From: Paenibacillus ginsengihumi DSM 21568
GTDB taxonomy: Bacteria > Bacillota > Bacilli > Paenibacillales > NBRC-103111
Assembly: GCF_000380965.1 (NCBI RefSeq)
Contig: NZ_KB905562.1
Coordinates: 24,535 to 88,534, forward strand
Length of the DNA stretch: 64,000 nucleotides
Direction of reading: 5' to 3'
Under the pieces are notes generated by a model. That model saw nothing but the letters and a program-made list of their open reading frames with translations. It had not been told where the DNA came from and made no database searches. Within the stretch, counting starts at the first letter, position 1; each line of letters starts with the position of its first letter. The translations under genes and the position numbers were made by a program. This document shows positions 43,335 to 51,839 of the stretch, one piece after another.

Positions 43335-46322
43335 ATGCTGGAGCGTTACGGGCACGGGGGCGACCTGTGGACGGCTGCCGAGGCGTTCGGCCGGAGTCGG
43401 GAGCAGTTTCTCGATTTCAGCTCGAATATGAATCCGCTCGGCCCGCCGGAGGCGGCGGAGCGCATCCTCAGGGAGCGGTGGCGGGACATCGTCCATTATC
43501 CCGATCCTGCGGTCCGGGAGCTGAGCCGCCGCATTGCCGCAAGGCATGGCGTGCCGGAAGCCTGCGTGCTGGTCGGCAACGGCGCCGCGGAGCTGATCGA
43601 TCTGGCGGTGCGGGTGCTGAAGCCTGCGGTGACGGGGCTCGTCAGGCCGTCTTTCGGCGAGTACGAGGAGGCGGTACGCAAAGCGGGCGGCGCGATATAC
43701 GATATCCGCGCCTTGCCGCAGCGGCATTTTGTCGTCTCGGCGGAGGCGCTGGAGCAGGCGGACCGGCACTGCGACCTGATTTTCGTCGGGCATCCGAACA
43801 ACCCGACCGGCCGGCTGCTGCCGGAGGAGACGACCGAGTGGCTCAAGCGACGAAGCGGCAGCGTGATCGTCGACGAAGCCTTTATCGACTTCGCTCCGGA
43901 CGAGGAGCGGCGTTCCTTGGTCAAGGCCGCTGCGGAAAGCGGCCATCTGCTTGTCATCCGCTCGATGACGAAATTTTATTCGATTCCGGGCTTGCGGCTC
44001 GGATATATTGTCGGGGCGCCCGACCGGATTGCTGCGCTGCGGCGCCTTCAGGTGCCCTGGAGCGTGAACTCCCCCGCCCAGTGGATCGGCTGCGCGGTGC
44101 TTTCGGACCGGGAATTTGCCGCGAAGACATTGGCCTGGCTTGCGGCCGAGCGGAGCTGGCTGACCGCCCGGCTGCGGGAGCTCGGGCTCGTCGTATACGA
44201 GAGCGACGCGAATTTCCTGCTGCTGTCGCTGGCGCCGCTCGGCATCGGGGTTAAGCGACTGCAGGAGGAAATGGGCCGGCGCGGGGTATTGATCCGCGAC
44301 GCCTCGCTCTTCGATGGGCTGGACGGCTCCTACTGCCGGCTGGCGGTGAAGCAGCGGGCCGACAATGAGCGGATGCTGGCGGTGCTCGGGGAGGCGGTGA
44401 GCCTGCTGGCGGCGGCAAGCGGCCGGGAGGCTGGACAGGTACGACCGGAACGACCGGTACGGCCGGAACGATCGGAACGGCCGGTACGACCGGAACGACC
44501 GGCAAGCTGGCTGGCGTCCCGGGGGGAGCCTGGCCAAGGCCCGGCGGCGGAAGAAGCGCCGGCATGTCCGCCGGCTTCCGAGGCCGCTTCGTCGGCAGCC
44601 TCGCCCGGACTGCGGGCTGACCCGCTTTCGGCTCGGCCAGGGGCGGCTGCGGCTTCCGCACCGTCGCCGGATGCCTCCGGCCACGCCGTTCCCGGGCGCG
44701 TGATCATGCTGCAGGGGACGTCGTCCGATGTCGGGAAAAGCCTGCTCGCCGCGGCGCTTTGCCGCATTTTTTGGCAGGACGGCCGGAGCGTAGCCCCGTT
44801 CAAGTCGCAAAATATGTCGCTCAATTCCTATGTGACGCCCGACGGCAAGGAGATCGGGCGAGCGCAGGGCATGCAGGCCGACGCCTGCCGCATTCCGGCT
44901 ACGACAGATATGAATCCGATTTTGCTCAAGCCCAAGAAAGATATGGTGTCCCAAGTCGTCGTACACGGCAAGCCTTACCGCGACCTGGACGCCCGCACGT
45001 ACCGGGAACGCTATCTTCCCCATGCGGAGTCCGTCGTCAAGGAAGCGCTCGCCCGTCTCCGCTCAACTCACGACATCGTCGTGATCGAAGGGGCGGGCAG
45101 CCCGGCCGAGGTGAATCTGAAGGACCGCGACATTGTCAACATGCGCCTGGCGGGCTGGGCCGACGCGCCGGTGCTGCTTGTCGCCGATATCGACCGGGGC
45201 GGCGTGTTCGCCTCGATTGTCGGGACGATGGACATTTTGACGCCGGAGGAGCGCGAGCGGGTGCGAGGCTTTGTGATCAACAAGTTTCGCGGCGACGCCT
45301 CGTTGCTCACGCCGGGGATCGAGTGGCTGGAGCGGAAGACGGGCAAGCCGGTCGTCGGCGTTATTCCTTATCTCCCTGAGCTCGGCCTGGAGGACGAGGA
45401 TTCGGCATCGCTGGAGCGGAAGCTGGCCGAACGGGCGCGCGCCGGGGCAGGCAGCGGCGCATACGGCACGGGCTCTGGCCCTGGCTCCGGCTTTGGAGGC
45501 GGCTTCGCGGCGGCGAGCGAGGCTGGCGGCCGGTTGGATATCGCGGTCATTCGCCTGCCGCGCATTTCCAACTTTACGGACGTCGATCCGCTCGCTTACG
45601 AGCCGGACGTCTCGCTGCGTTTCGTCAGCTCGGCGGATGAGCTGGGGCGGCCCGACGCGGTCATTTTGCCCGGCAGCAAAAATACGGTGGACGACCTGCT
45701 CTTCCTCCGCGAATCAGGCCTGGAAGCGAAGCTGCTGGCGCATGTGCGGCAAGGCGGTTGGCTGATTGGCATTTGCGCCGGCTACCAAATGATGGGGCAG
45801 CGGCTGCTAGACCCGGACGGGATCGAATCGGACAAGCCGGAGCTGGCCGGGCTCGGCTTGTTTCCGGCGCAGACGGTGTTTGCCGGCGACAAGCGAACGG
45901 TCATCGCTCGCGGCCGCACCTCGCTGTATCAGGACGATGGCGCCGAGCAGTTCGTGGACGGTTATGAAATTCATATGGGCCGCACGACGTTTCTGGAGCC
46001 GGTGCGGCATCCGTTCCGGCTCGAAGCGGCGGGCGAGGGAGCTTCCGCCGGTGCGGCCGGTGCGCCGCATCCGGACGGAGCCGTTACGGAGGACGGGCGC
46101 GTGTGGGGGACGTATTTGCACGGTATTTTGCATAATGACGATTTCCGGCGTGCGTGGCTCAACCGTATCCGGCGGGCCAAAGGGTGGGGCGACAGACCGG
46201 CGGAGCTTCGCTTTCGCGAGCGGCGCGAGGCGGCCTTCGATCGGCTGGCAGCGCATGTAAGGCAGCATTTGGATTTGGAGCGGGTTTATGAGATGATGGG
46301 GATAAATCGCTGCAAGCCGTAA
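43335..46322 (+). CDS. Fused threonine-phosphate decarboxylase (CobD) and cobyric acid synthase (CbiP/CobQ)
   Basis: 995 residues in one uninterrupted frame from an ATG after GAGGGGGGAATTTT. Residues 1 to about 365 are CobD, a PLP enzyme making aminopropanol phosphate: FSSNMNPLGPP, GHPNNPTG, VDEAFIDFAP and PLP Lys213 (RSMTKFYSIPGLRLGY). A Pro/Arg/Glu-rich linker (about 370-455, repeating RPERPV) leads to CbiP, which amidates cobyrinic acid side chains. CbiP parts are MLQGTSSDVGKSLL (about 458-471), FKSQNMSLNSYV, and VIEGAGSPAEVNL. Its glutamine amidotransferase half has Cys814 (GICAGYQMMG) and His929 (YLHGILHND). A Gly-rich insert sits near 700-733. The two activities flank the CbiB reaction, so the fusion makes pathway sense. 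They are separate proteins in the species I know. Confidence 0.88.
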   Translation: MLERYGHGGDLWTAAEAFGRSREQFLDFSSNMNPLGPPEAAERILRERWRDIVHYPDPAVRELSRRIAARHGVPEACVLVGNGAAELIDLAVRVLKPAVTGLVRPSFGEYEEAVRKAGGAIYDIRALPQRHFVVSAEALEQADRHCDLIFVGHPNNPTGRLLPEETTEWLKRRSGSVIVDEAFIDFAPDEERRSLVKAAAESGHLLVIRSMTKFYSIPGLRLGYIVGAPDRIAALRRLQVPWSVNSPAQWIGCAVLSDREFAAKTLAWLAAERSWLTARLRELGLVVYESDANFLLLSLAPLGIGVKRLQEEMGRRGVLIRDASLFDGLDGSYCRLAVKQRADNERMLAVLGEAVSLLAAASGREAGQVRPERPVRPERSERPVRPERPASWLASRGEPGQGPAAEEAPACPPASEAASSAASPGLRADPLSARPGAAAASAPSPDASGHAVPGRVIMLQGTSSDVGKSLLAAALCRIFWQDGRSVAPFKSQNMSLNSYVTPDGKEIGRAQGMQADACRIPATTDMNPILLKPKKDMVSQVVVHGKPYRDLDARTYRERYLPHAESVVKEALARLRSTHDIVVIEGAGSPAEVNLKDRDIVNMRLAGWADAPVLLVADIDRGGVFASIVGTMDILTPEERERVRGFVINKFRGDASLLTPGIEWLERKTGKPVVGVIPYLPELGLEDEDSASLERKLAERARAGAGSGAYGTGSGPGSGFGGGFAAASEAGGRLDIAVIRLPRISNFTDVDPLAYEPDVSLRFVSSADELGRPDAVILPGSKNTVDDLLFLRESGLEAKLLAHVRQGGWLIGICAGYQMMGQRLLDPDGIESDKPELAGLGLFPAQTVFAGDKRTVIARGRTSLYQDDGAEQFVDGYEIHMGRTTFLEPVRHPFRLEAAGEGASAGAAGAPHPDGAVTEDGRVWGTYLHGILHNDDFRRAWLNRIRRAKGWGDRPAELRFRERREAAFDRLAAHVRQHLDLERVYEMMGINRCKP

Positions 46323-46335
46323 GGAGGGGTATCGG

Positions 46336-46401
46336 ATGATTCTGATTCAGAGCACGCGGACAGGACGACCGGGCCCGGAGGCGGTGCTTAAGGACCGGTG
46401 A
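46336..46401 (+). CDS. 21-residue mini-ORF coupled to the pseudouridine synthase
   Basis: The best ribosome site here (AAGGAGGGG, overlapping the cbiP stop TAA) drives ATG at 46336, encoding MILIQSTRTGRPGPEAVLKD plus R. Its stop overlaps the next gene's start (GTGA at 46398-46401). It has no recognisable fold. It may serve only to couple translation of the synthase to the cob operon. Confidence 0.5.
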   Translation: MILIQSTRTGRPGPEAVLKDR

Positions 46402-47336
46402 GCCGTTACTACAAGCCGCTTGTCTACATCGTCCCTCCGGAGGAGGACGGGCTGCTGCTGCGTACCGTGCTGCAGAAGCGGATGGGCATCTCCCGCAAGC
46501 TGCTGTCGCGGCTTAAGACGACGGAGCAAGGAATTACGGTCAACGGCGAGCGAAAATATATCGACGTCAAGCTGCGCGGCGGCGACCGGGTGGAAGCCCG
46601 GATGGAGCGGGAGACGTCGGATGACATCATGCCTCAGCCGATGCCGCTCGATATTTTGTACGAGGATGACGACCTGCTGGTTCTGAACAAACCGCCGGGC
46701 ATCGTCGTCCATCCGACGCACGGGCACTACATGAACACGCTGGCTAACGGCGTCGTGCATCATTGGCTGGAGCGCGGCGAAAGCTTCCGCTTCCGGCCCG
46801 TTCACCGGCTCGATCAGGAGACGTCGGGGACGCTTGCGGTCGCCAAAAATCCGTATGTGCACCAGCAAATTTCGGAGGAGCTGCAGCGCCATGAAGTCAA
46901 AAAAGAATATTTGGCAATCGTTCACGGCTCCGTCTTTCCGGACGAAGGAACGATAGACGAGCCGATTGACCGCGACCCGCAGCAGCCGCATGTGCGGATC
47001 GTGACCGCGGCAGGCTATCCTGCCGTGACACATTACCGCGTCGAGCGGCGGTTCCCGGCGGCGACGCTGGTCCGGCTCAGGCTGGAAACCGGCCGAACCC
47101 ACCAGATTCGCGTGCATATGCGCCATCTCGGACATCCGCTCATCGGCGACAAAATGTACGGCTGCACCGACTTGCCGGATGGCGAGACGGCTTCGCGCGA
47201 TTTCGGCATGGAGCGGCAGGCGCTGCACGCATTCCGGCTCGGCTTGACGCATCCGATGACTCGGCAGCGGGTGGAGTTCGAGGCGCCGCTGCCCGAGGAT
47301 ATGGCTGCTTGCCTGGAGCGCCTGGCCCGTCTGTAA
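46398..47336 (+). CDS. RluA/RluD family pseudouridine synthase
   Basis: 312 residues from a GTG overlapping the mini-ORF stop. An S4-like RNA-binding domain (residues 25-85, RKLLSRLKTTEQGITVNG) precedes the catalytic domain: LVLNKPPGIVVHPT, HRLDQETSGTLAVAKN with catalytic Asp139, and LETGRTHQIRVHMRHLGHPLIGDKMYG. It isomerises uridine in rRNA or tRNA; the target cannot be read. A link to B12 is not expected, so it is probably a passenger in the operon. Confidence 0.92.
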   Translation: MSRYYKPLVYIVPPEEDGLLLRTVLQKRMGISRKLLSRLKTTEQGITVNGERKYIDVKLRGGDRVEARMERETSDDIMPQPMPLDILYEDDDLLVLNKPPGIVVHPTHGHYMNTLANGVVHHWLERGESFRFRPVHRLDQETSGTLAVAKNPYVHQQISEELQRHEVKKEYLAIVHGSVFPDEGTIDEPIDRDPQQPHVRIVTAAGYPAVTHYRVERRFPAATLVRLRLETGRTHQIRVHMRHLGHPLIGDKMYGCTDLPDGETASRDFGMERQALHAFRLGLTHPMTRQRVEFEAPLPEDMAACLERLARL

Positions 47337-47390
47337 GTCCAGCAAGAGTTACGCGAGCCGGTGCCGGCGCCGGGCGGCAACCCCAATGAT

Positions 47391-47420
47391 TTGCAGTTGT
47401 TCCGTATGAATCGGTATAAT
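47391..47420 (+). promoter_or_regulatory. Promoter of the ArsC/Spx-like gene
   Basis: TTGCAG at 47391-47396, an 18-base spacer, and TATAAT at 47415-47420. Confidence 0.65.
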
Positions 47421-47464
47421 AAGCTTACTTGACGGTATCCGTTTTGACTGAAGAATGAGGATGG

Positions 47465-47851
47465 ATGATGGGCATGGAAGGCAATCGCAAGCTGACAGTG
47501 TTTTATTACCCGCAATGCGGCACGTGCAGGAGCGCGTTGAAGTGGCTCAAGGAGCACGGACATGACATAGAGACGGTTCACATCGTGGAACAGCCTCCGA
47601 CCGCGGAACAGCTGGCGAAGATGATTCCGCAAAGCGGTCTCGATATTCGCAAATGGTTCAACGTCTCCGGCGAAGTATACAAGCAGCTGCAGCTCAAAGA
47701 CAAGCTGCCGGCGATGAGCCGCGAGGACATGGTCGCGCTGTTGGCGGGCAACGGCAAGCTGATCAAGCGGCCTGTCGTCACGGACGGGGAGAAGGTGTCG
47801 GTCGGGTTCAAGCCCGAGCAGTACGAGGAGATTTGGGGCTCGGCGAATTAA
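47465..47851 (+). CDS. ArsC/Spx family thioredoxin-fold protein
   Basis: 128 residues. Thioredoxin-like fold with Cys18-Gly-Thr-Cys21 (YYPQCGTCRSALKWL), FNVSGEVYKQL, and the family's RP motif (LIKRPVV) near residue 100. It is closer to the YusI/YffB-type arsenate-reductase-like proteins than to Spx itself, since the C-terminal Spx signature is absent. Whether it reduces arsenate is unknown; no ars genes are nearby. The start is one of two adjacent ATGs. Confidence 0.8.
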   Translation: MMGMEGNRKLTVFYYPQCGTCRSALKWLKEHGHDIETVHIVEQPPTAEQLAKMIPQSGLDIRKWFNVSGEVYKQLQLKDKLPAMSREDMVALLAGNGKLIKRPVVTDGEKVSVGFKPEQYEEIWGSAN

Positions 47852-47867
47852 GAACGCTGCGAAGCGG

Positions 47868-47985
47868 GGCTTCAGCGAATGAGGCCCGCGCAGTGCGAGG
47901 TGTCAGGGCTTCAGCGAATGAGGCTCGCGCAGTGCGAAGTGTCAGAGCTTCAGCGAATGAGGCCCGCGCAGTGCGAAGCCAGGCT
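47868..47985. repeat. 39-bp tandem repeat, three units
   Basis: GGCTTCAGCGAATGAGGCCC and the following bases repeat with TTCAGCG starts at 47871, 47910 and 47949. Diverged continuations follow at about 47986 and 48053. Non-coding by position, between two genes. Confidence 0.85.
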
Positions 47986-48101
47986 TTTAGCGAATGAAGT
48001 CTGAGCGGCATGAAGCAGGGCTTGCTACAATCAGTCGACAGCACGGTAGGGCTTGGCGAATGAAGCCCAGCGATTCCGGGCGGCAGGGAGGATGAGGGGT
48101 A

Positions 48102-49169
48102 TTGGAGCCTAAGAAGAAGGGCAAGGGACAAAATCGTTTATGGTTTATCGGGGCCGCGGCGGCTTTTTTGCTGACGAAGGGGAAATCGATTCTGGCACTG
48201 CTGAAATTCGGCAAATTCGGCGGCGCTTTTATTTCCATGCTCGTGTCGATCTGGGCCTATGCGCTCATCTATCCATGGCAATTCGCATTCGGCTTCGTCG
48301 CCCTGCTTTTCGTCCATGAGCTGGGTCACGTGCTGGCGGCCAAACGCAAAGGGATGCCGGTTTCGGCTCCGCTGTTCATCCCGTTCCTGGGAGCGCTCAT
48401 TACGATGAAGAGGCATCCGCGGGACGCGGTGACCGAAGCGTATGTCGCGTTCGGCGGACCGCTGCTCGGCACGGCCGGGGCGCTGGCTGTATTTGCCGCA
48501 GCTTATTTGACGAACAGTCAGCTGCTGTACTCGATCGCGTATGTCGGATTTTTTCTTAATTTGATTAATCTTCTCCCGATTCATCCGTTGGACGGGGGGC
48601 GCATCGCGACGGCGGTGACCCGCTGGCTGTGGCTTGTCGGCTTAATCGGCGGCTTGGTCGTCATTATTTACTTGCGTTCGATTTTATTTTTCATCATCTG
48701 GGCGATGTTCGCTTACGATCTGTACAAAAAGTACGTCAAGCACCGCAAACAAGGCGAGGAGCGGTATGTCGAAGCCAGCTTCCTGGTGCATGCCGAGCCT
48801 TTGATCGAGCAGGGGTATCTGATTCCCGGACCGATGCACCGCCGGGAGCTGAACTATGTCACCTATTCCGATCTGGGCGGGCAGCAATTCGTGCGCGTGC
48901 TTTGGGAAGGGCTGAACTTCGAAGGCTCCATCCCGCTGATGCATCAGGGGATTGTGCGCAGAGTGCATGTGACCCGGCTCGATCATATGCAAAAGGACAA
49001 CGGCTTGAATCTGATGATTCACTGCCAGGTCGATTACAATTTGTTCGAGAATGACAAATATTACGACGTTCCTACCGCGTCCCGCTGGAAATTCGGCGTT
49101 GGTTACGGGGCGCTTGCGGTGCTGTTGATCGGCATGATGGCGTTGACGCACGAATTGACGGGATTATAA
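48102..49169 (+). CDS. Site-2 protease (M50) family membrane metalloprotease
   Basis: 355 residues from a TTG (AGGGAGGATGAGGGGTA upstream). Zinc motif HELGH at residues 72-76 (LLFVHELGHVLAAKRKG) and the second metal motif HPLDGGR at 161-167 (NLLPIHPLDGGRIATA), each in a membrane segment. The C-terminal 140 residues are soluble (FLVHAEPLIEQGYLIPG...YDVPTASRWK). This resembles Bacillus YwhC-type proteases of unknown substrate. Another TTG or downstream start is possible. Confidence 0.88.
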   Translation: MEPKKKGKGQNRLWFIGAAAAFLLTKGKSILALLKFGKFGGAFISMLVSIWAYALIYPWQFAFGFVALLFVHELGHVLAAKRKGMPVSAPLFIPFLGALITMKRHPRDAVTEAYVAFGGPLLGTAGALAVFAAAYLTNSQLLYSIAYVGFFLNLINLLPIHPLDGGRIATAVTRWLWLVGLIGGLVVIIYLRSILFFIIWAMFAYDLYKKYVKHRKQGEERYVEASFLVHAEPLIEQGYLIPGPMHRRELNYVTYSDLGGQQFVRVLWEGLNFEGSIPLMHQGIVRRVHVTRLDHMQKDNGLNLMIHCQVDYNLFENDKYYDVPTASRWKFGVGYGALAVLLIGMMALTHELTGL

Positions 49170-49221
49170 GCGCACAAGAAAAAATGCGATTCGCATAGGG
49201 AAGGAAGTCGAGTTTTTCGAT

Positions 49222-50409
49222 ATGAAAAAGCTGGAGTCGTCCAGGCTGAGCCGCATGGGTTCAGCTATTTTTTCTGAAGTGGCCGAATGGAAGCGGGAGG
49301 TGGCGGCTCGCGGGATGGATGTTATCGACCTGGGCATCGGCAGCCCGGACCGTCCGCCTTCGCCTGCCGTCATGCGGGCGCTGGAGGAAGCGGTGCGCGA
49401 TCCTTCCATGTATGGATATCCGAGCTCGGAAGGCTCTCTCGCTTTCCGGGAGACGGTCGCCCGCTGGTACAAGCACCGGTTCGGCATCGGCCTCGATCCG
49501 GAGCAGGAGATCGTAACGCTGATGGGCTCGCAGGACGGGCTGGCGCATCTGGCTATGGCGATCACGAACCCGGGCGACGCGGCGCTCGTTCCCGATCCCG
49601 GCTATCCGATCTATGCCGCCAGCCTGGTGCTGGCCGGCGTCGAGCCTGTTCTTATGCCGCTTCGCTCCGAGAACGGTTTCCTTCCGGTATTGGCGGATAT
49701 TCCGGAGGAGACGGCGCGCAGAGCGAAGTTTATGCTGCTCAATTATCCGAGCAATCCGCTGTCGGCGGTGGCGACGCCCGAATTTTTTCGCGCTGCTGTC
49801 GACTTTGCCCGCAAGCACGAGCTGCTTATTGTGCACGACTTGGCCTATTCCGAGATGGCTTTCGACGGATTCCGGCCCCCGAGCATTTTGGAGATTGAAG
49901 GCGCAAAGGAAGTGGCGGTGGAGTTTCACTCCTTGTCCAAAAGCTTTAATATGGCCGGCTGCCGAATCGCCTTCATGGTCGGGCGGCCTGACGTGGTCCG
50001 TTCGCTGCGCATCCTGAAGTCGAATATCGACTATGGAGTATTCAATGCCGTGCAGCGGGCAGGAATCGCGGCAATGGAGGAAGATATGGCTCCGGGCAGC
50101 GTCCCTGTGGCTGGATTGTACGAAAGAAGGCGAGACGTGCTGATCGAGGGGCTGCGGCGCGCCGGCTGGACGATTCCGAAGCCGAAAGCGACGATGTTCG
50201 TATGGGCCCGCATTCCCGCTGGCTGGACATCTCGACAAATTTCCCGGGAAATGTTGTTTTCGTCGGGCGTTGTCGTTATACCGGGCGACGCGTTCGGCAG
50301 CGAAGGGGAAGGATACGTGCGCATTGCGCTGGTGCAGGAGGAAGCCAGGCTGCAGGAAGCGGCCGAGCGCATAGGGGCTTTTCTGGCTGCGGCCAGGCAG
50401 CTGCGGTAA
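49222..50409 (+). CDS. Class I/II aminotransferase (LL-DAP aminotransferase-like)
   Basis: 395 residues. IDLGIGSPDRPPSPAVM, YGYPSSEGSLAFRETVA, LNYPSNPLSA, and PLP Lys240 in SLSKSFNMAGCRIAF. The DLGIGSPD start and SKSFNMAG are typical of the LL-diaminopimelate-aminotransferase-like subgroup. True DapL identity is uncertain, and other substrates fit. ATG start. Alone in its transcript as far as terminators show. Confidence 0.85.
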   Translation: MKKLESSRLSRMGSAIFSEVAEWKREVAARGMDVIDLGIGSPDRPPSPAVMRALEEAVRDPSMYGYPSSEGSLAFRETVARWYKHRFGIGLDPEQEIVTLMGSQDGLAHLAMAITNPGDAALVPDPGYPIYAASLVLAGVEPVLMPLRSENGFLPVLADIPEETARRAKFMLLNYPSNPLSAVATPEFFRAAVDFARKHELLIVHDLAYSEMAFDGFRPPSILEIEGAKEVAVEFHSLSKSFNMAGCRIAFMVGRPDVVRSLRILKSNIDYGVFNAVQRAGIAAMEEDMAPGSVPVAGLYERRRDVLIEGLRRAGWTIPKPKATMFVWARIPAGWTSRQISREMLFSSGVVVIPGDAFGSEGEGYVRIALVQEEARLQEAAERIGAFLAAARQLR

Positions 50410-50430
50410 ATGAATAGATGCCTTGAGCAG

Positions 50431-50463
50431 AGAGGCAGCGATCGGTCTATCGCTGCCTCTTTG
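50431..50463 (+). terminator. Terminator after the aminotransferase
   Basis: AGAGGCAGCGAT...ATCGCTGCCTCT followed by TTTGC; long stem, short T-tract. From 50464 to 50727 I see no gene; a TATGAT near 50686 may be a -10 for the next operon. Confidence 0.7.
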
Positions 50464-50727
50464 CGCATATTATGGCCTGTTATATGCCGTGATATCGCGA
50501 TACGCATTCCCCTATATTTGCTCTCCTGTGCGGTCGGGATGCACCGAAAACACCGCTTGCCACTTGACCCTTCAGCTCCGCTGTCGGCCTCCTCTTGTTT
50601 CCGTCATCTTCCGGGGCAGTGAATGTCGTGATTTCTTACCCCGCGCTGTCGTTTTCTTGCAATATTCAGGTAAGCGTAATCATGTTATGATGATGCCAGG
50701 CAAGACGATTGAAGGAGGAAAAATACG

Positions 50728-51810
50728 GTGTCCAATCTGCTCAACATTGCGGTCGTCGGCTGCGGCGGGATCGCTAACGGGAAGCATTTGCCCAGCTTGT
50801 CCAGATTGAAGGAAGTTAAACTTGTCGCTTTTTGTGATATCGTCATTGAGAGAGCTCGCGCAGCGGCAGACAAGTACGGCGCTTCGGGAGCGCAGGTGTA
50901 TGAGGACTACCGGGAGCTGCTTGCGGATGAGACGATCCAGGTCGTGCATGTCTGCACGCCGAACGATTCCCATGCCGAGATCGCGATCGCGGCGATGGAA
51001 GCGGGCAAGCATGTCATGTGCGAAAAGCCGATGGCGAAGACGGCGGCCGAGGCGCGCCGCATGGTTGAAGCCGCGAAGCGGACCGGTCGCAAGCTGACGA
51101 TCGGCTACAACAACCGCTTCCGTCCGGACAGCCTGCATCTGAAGCAATTATGCGAAGCCGGCGAGCTCGGCGACATTTATTACGCCAAGGCTCATGCGAT
51201 TCGCCGCCGCGCCGTGCCGACATGGGGCGTTTTCCTGGACGGCGAGAAGCAGGGGGGCGGCCCGCTGATCGATATCGGAACGCACGCGCTTGACCTGACG
51301 CTGTGGCTGATGAACAATTACGAGCCGCGGGCGGTGCTCGGTCAGGCGTTCCATAAGCTGTCTTCGCGGGAAAATGCAGCCAATGCCTGGGGGCCTTGGG
51401 ACCCGGCCAAGTTCACGGTGGAGGATTCGGCCTTCGGGATGATCGTCATGAAGAACGGAGCGACGATTATGCTGGAGTCGAGCTGGGCGCTCAATACGCT
51501 CGATGTGAAGGAAGCGAAGTGCACGCTGTGCGGTACGGAAGGCGGAGCGGACATGGAGGACGGCCTGCGGCTGAACGGCGAGAAGCTGAGCCGCCTGTAC
51601 AAGCATCAGGTCCAGCTCGATGCCGGCGGCGTCGATTTCTACGACGGCAAGAAGGAAAGCATGCAGGATACGGAGATGCGGCTGTGGATCGACGCCTTGC
51701 TGAACGACAAGGAGCCGGTCGTCACGCCGGAGCAAGCCTGCGTCGTATCGGAAATTCTCGAAGCGATCTACGAATCGGCCCGGACGGGCAAGGCGGTCTA
51801 TTTCGACTAA
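50728..51810 (+). CDS. Gfo/Idh/MocA family oxidoreductase
   Basis: 360 residues from a GTG after GAAGGAGGAAAAATACG. Rossmann NAD(P) site VVGCGGIANGKHL at the N-terminus, VCTPNDSHAEIAIAAMEAGKHVMCEKPMA with the family's EKP motif, then the C-terminal alpha/beta substrate domain (GGGPLIDIGTHALDLTLWLM, whose Asp/His are catalytic in relatives). The substrate is probably a sugar or inositol. It is followed 29 bp later by a second family member and an AraC regulator. Confidence 0.9.
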   Translation: MSNLLNIAVVGCGGIANGKHLPSLSRLKEVKLVAFCDIVIERARAAADKYGASGAQVYEDYRELLADETIQVVHVCTPNDSHAEIAIAAMEAGKHVMCEKPMAKTAAEARRMVEAAKRTGRKLTIGYNNRFRPDSLHLKQLCEAGELGDIYYAKAHAIRRRAVPTWGVFLDGEKQGGGPLIDIGTHALDLTLWLMNNYEPRAVLGQAFHKLSSRENAANAWGPWDPAKFTVEDSAFGMIVMKNGATIMLESSWALNTLDVKEAKCTLCGTEGGADMEDGLRLNGEKLSRLYKHQVQLDAGGVDFYDGKKESMQDTEMRLWIDALLNDKEPVVTPEQACVVSEILEAIYESARTGKAVYFD

Positions 51811-51839
51811 TCTAATCGATGAGATAGGGAGGCGAGCCT

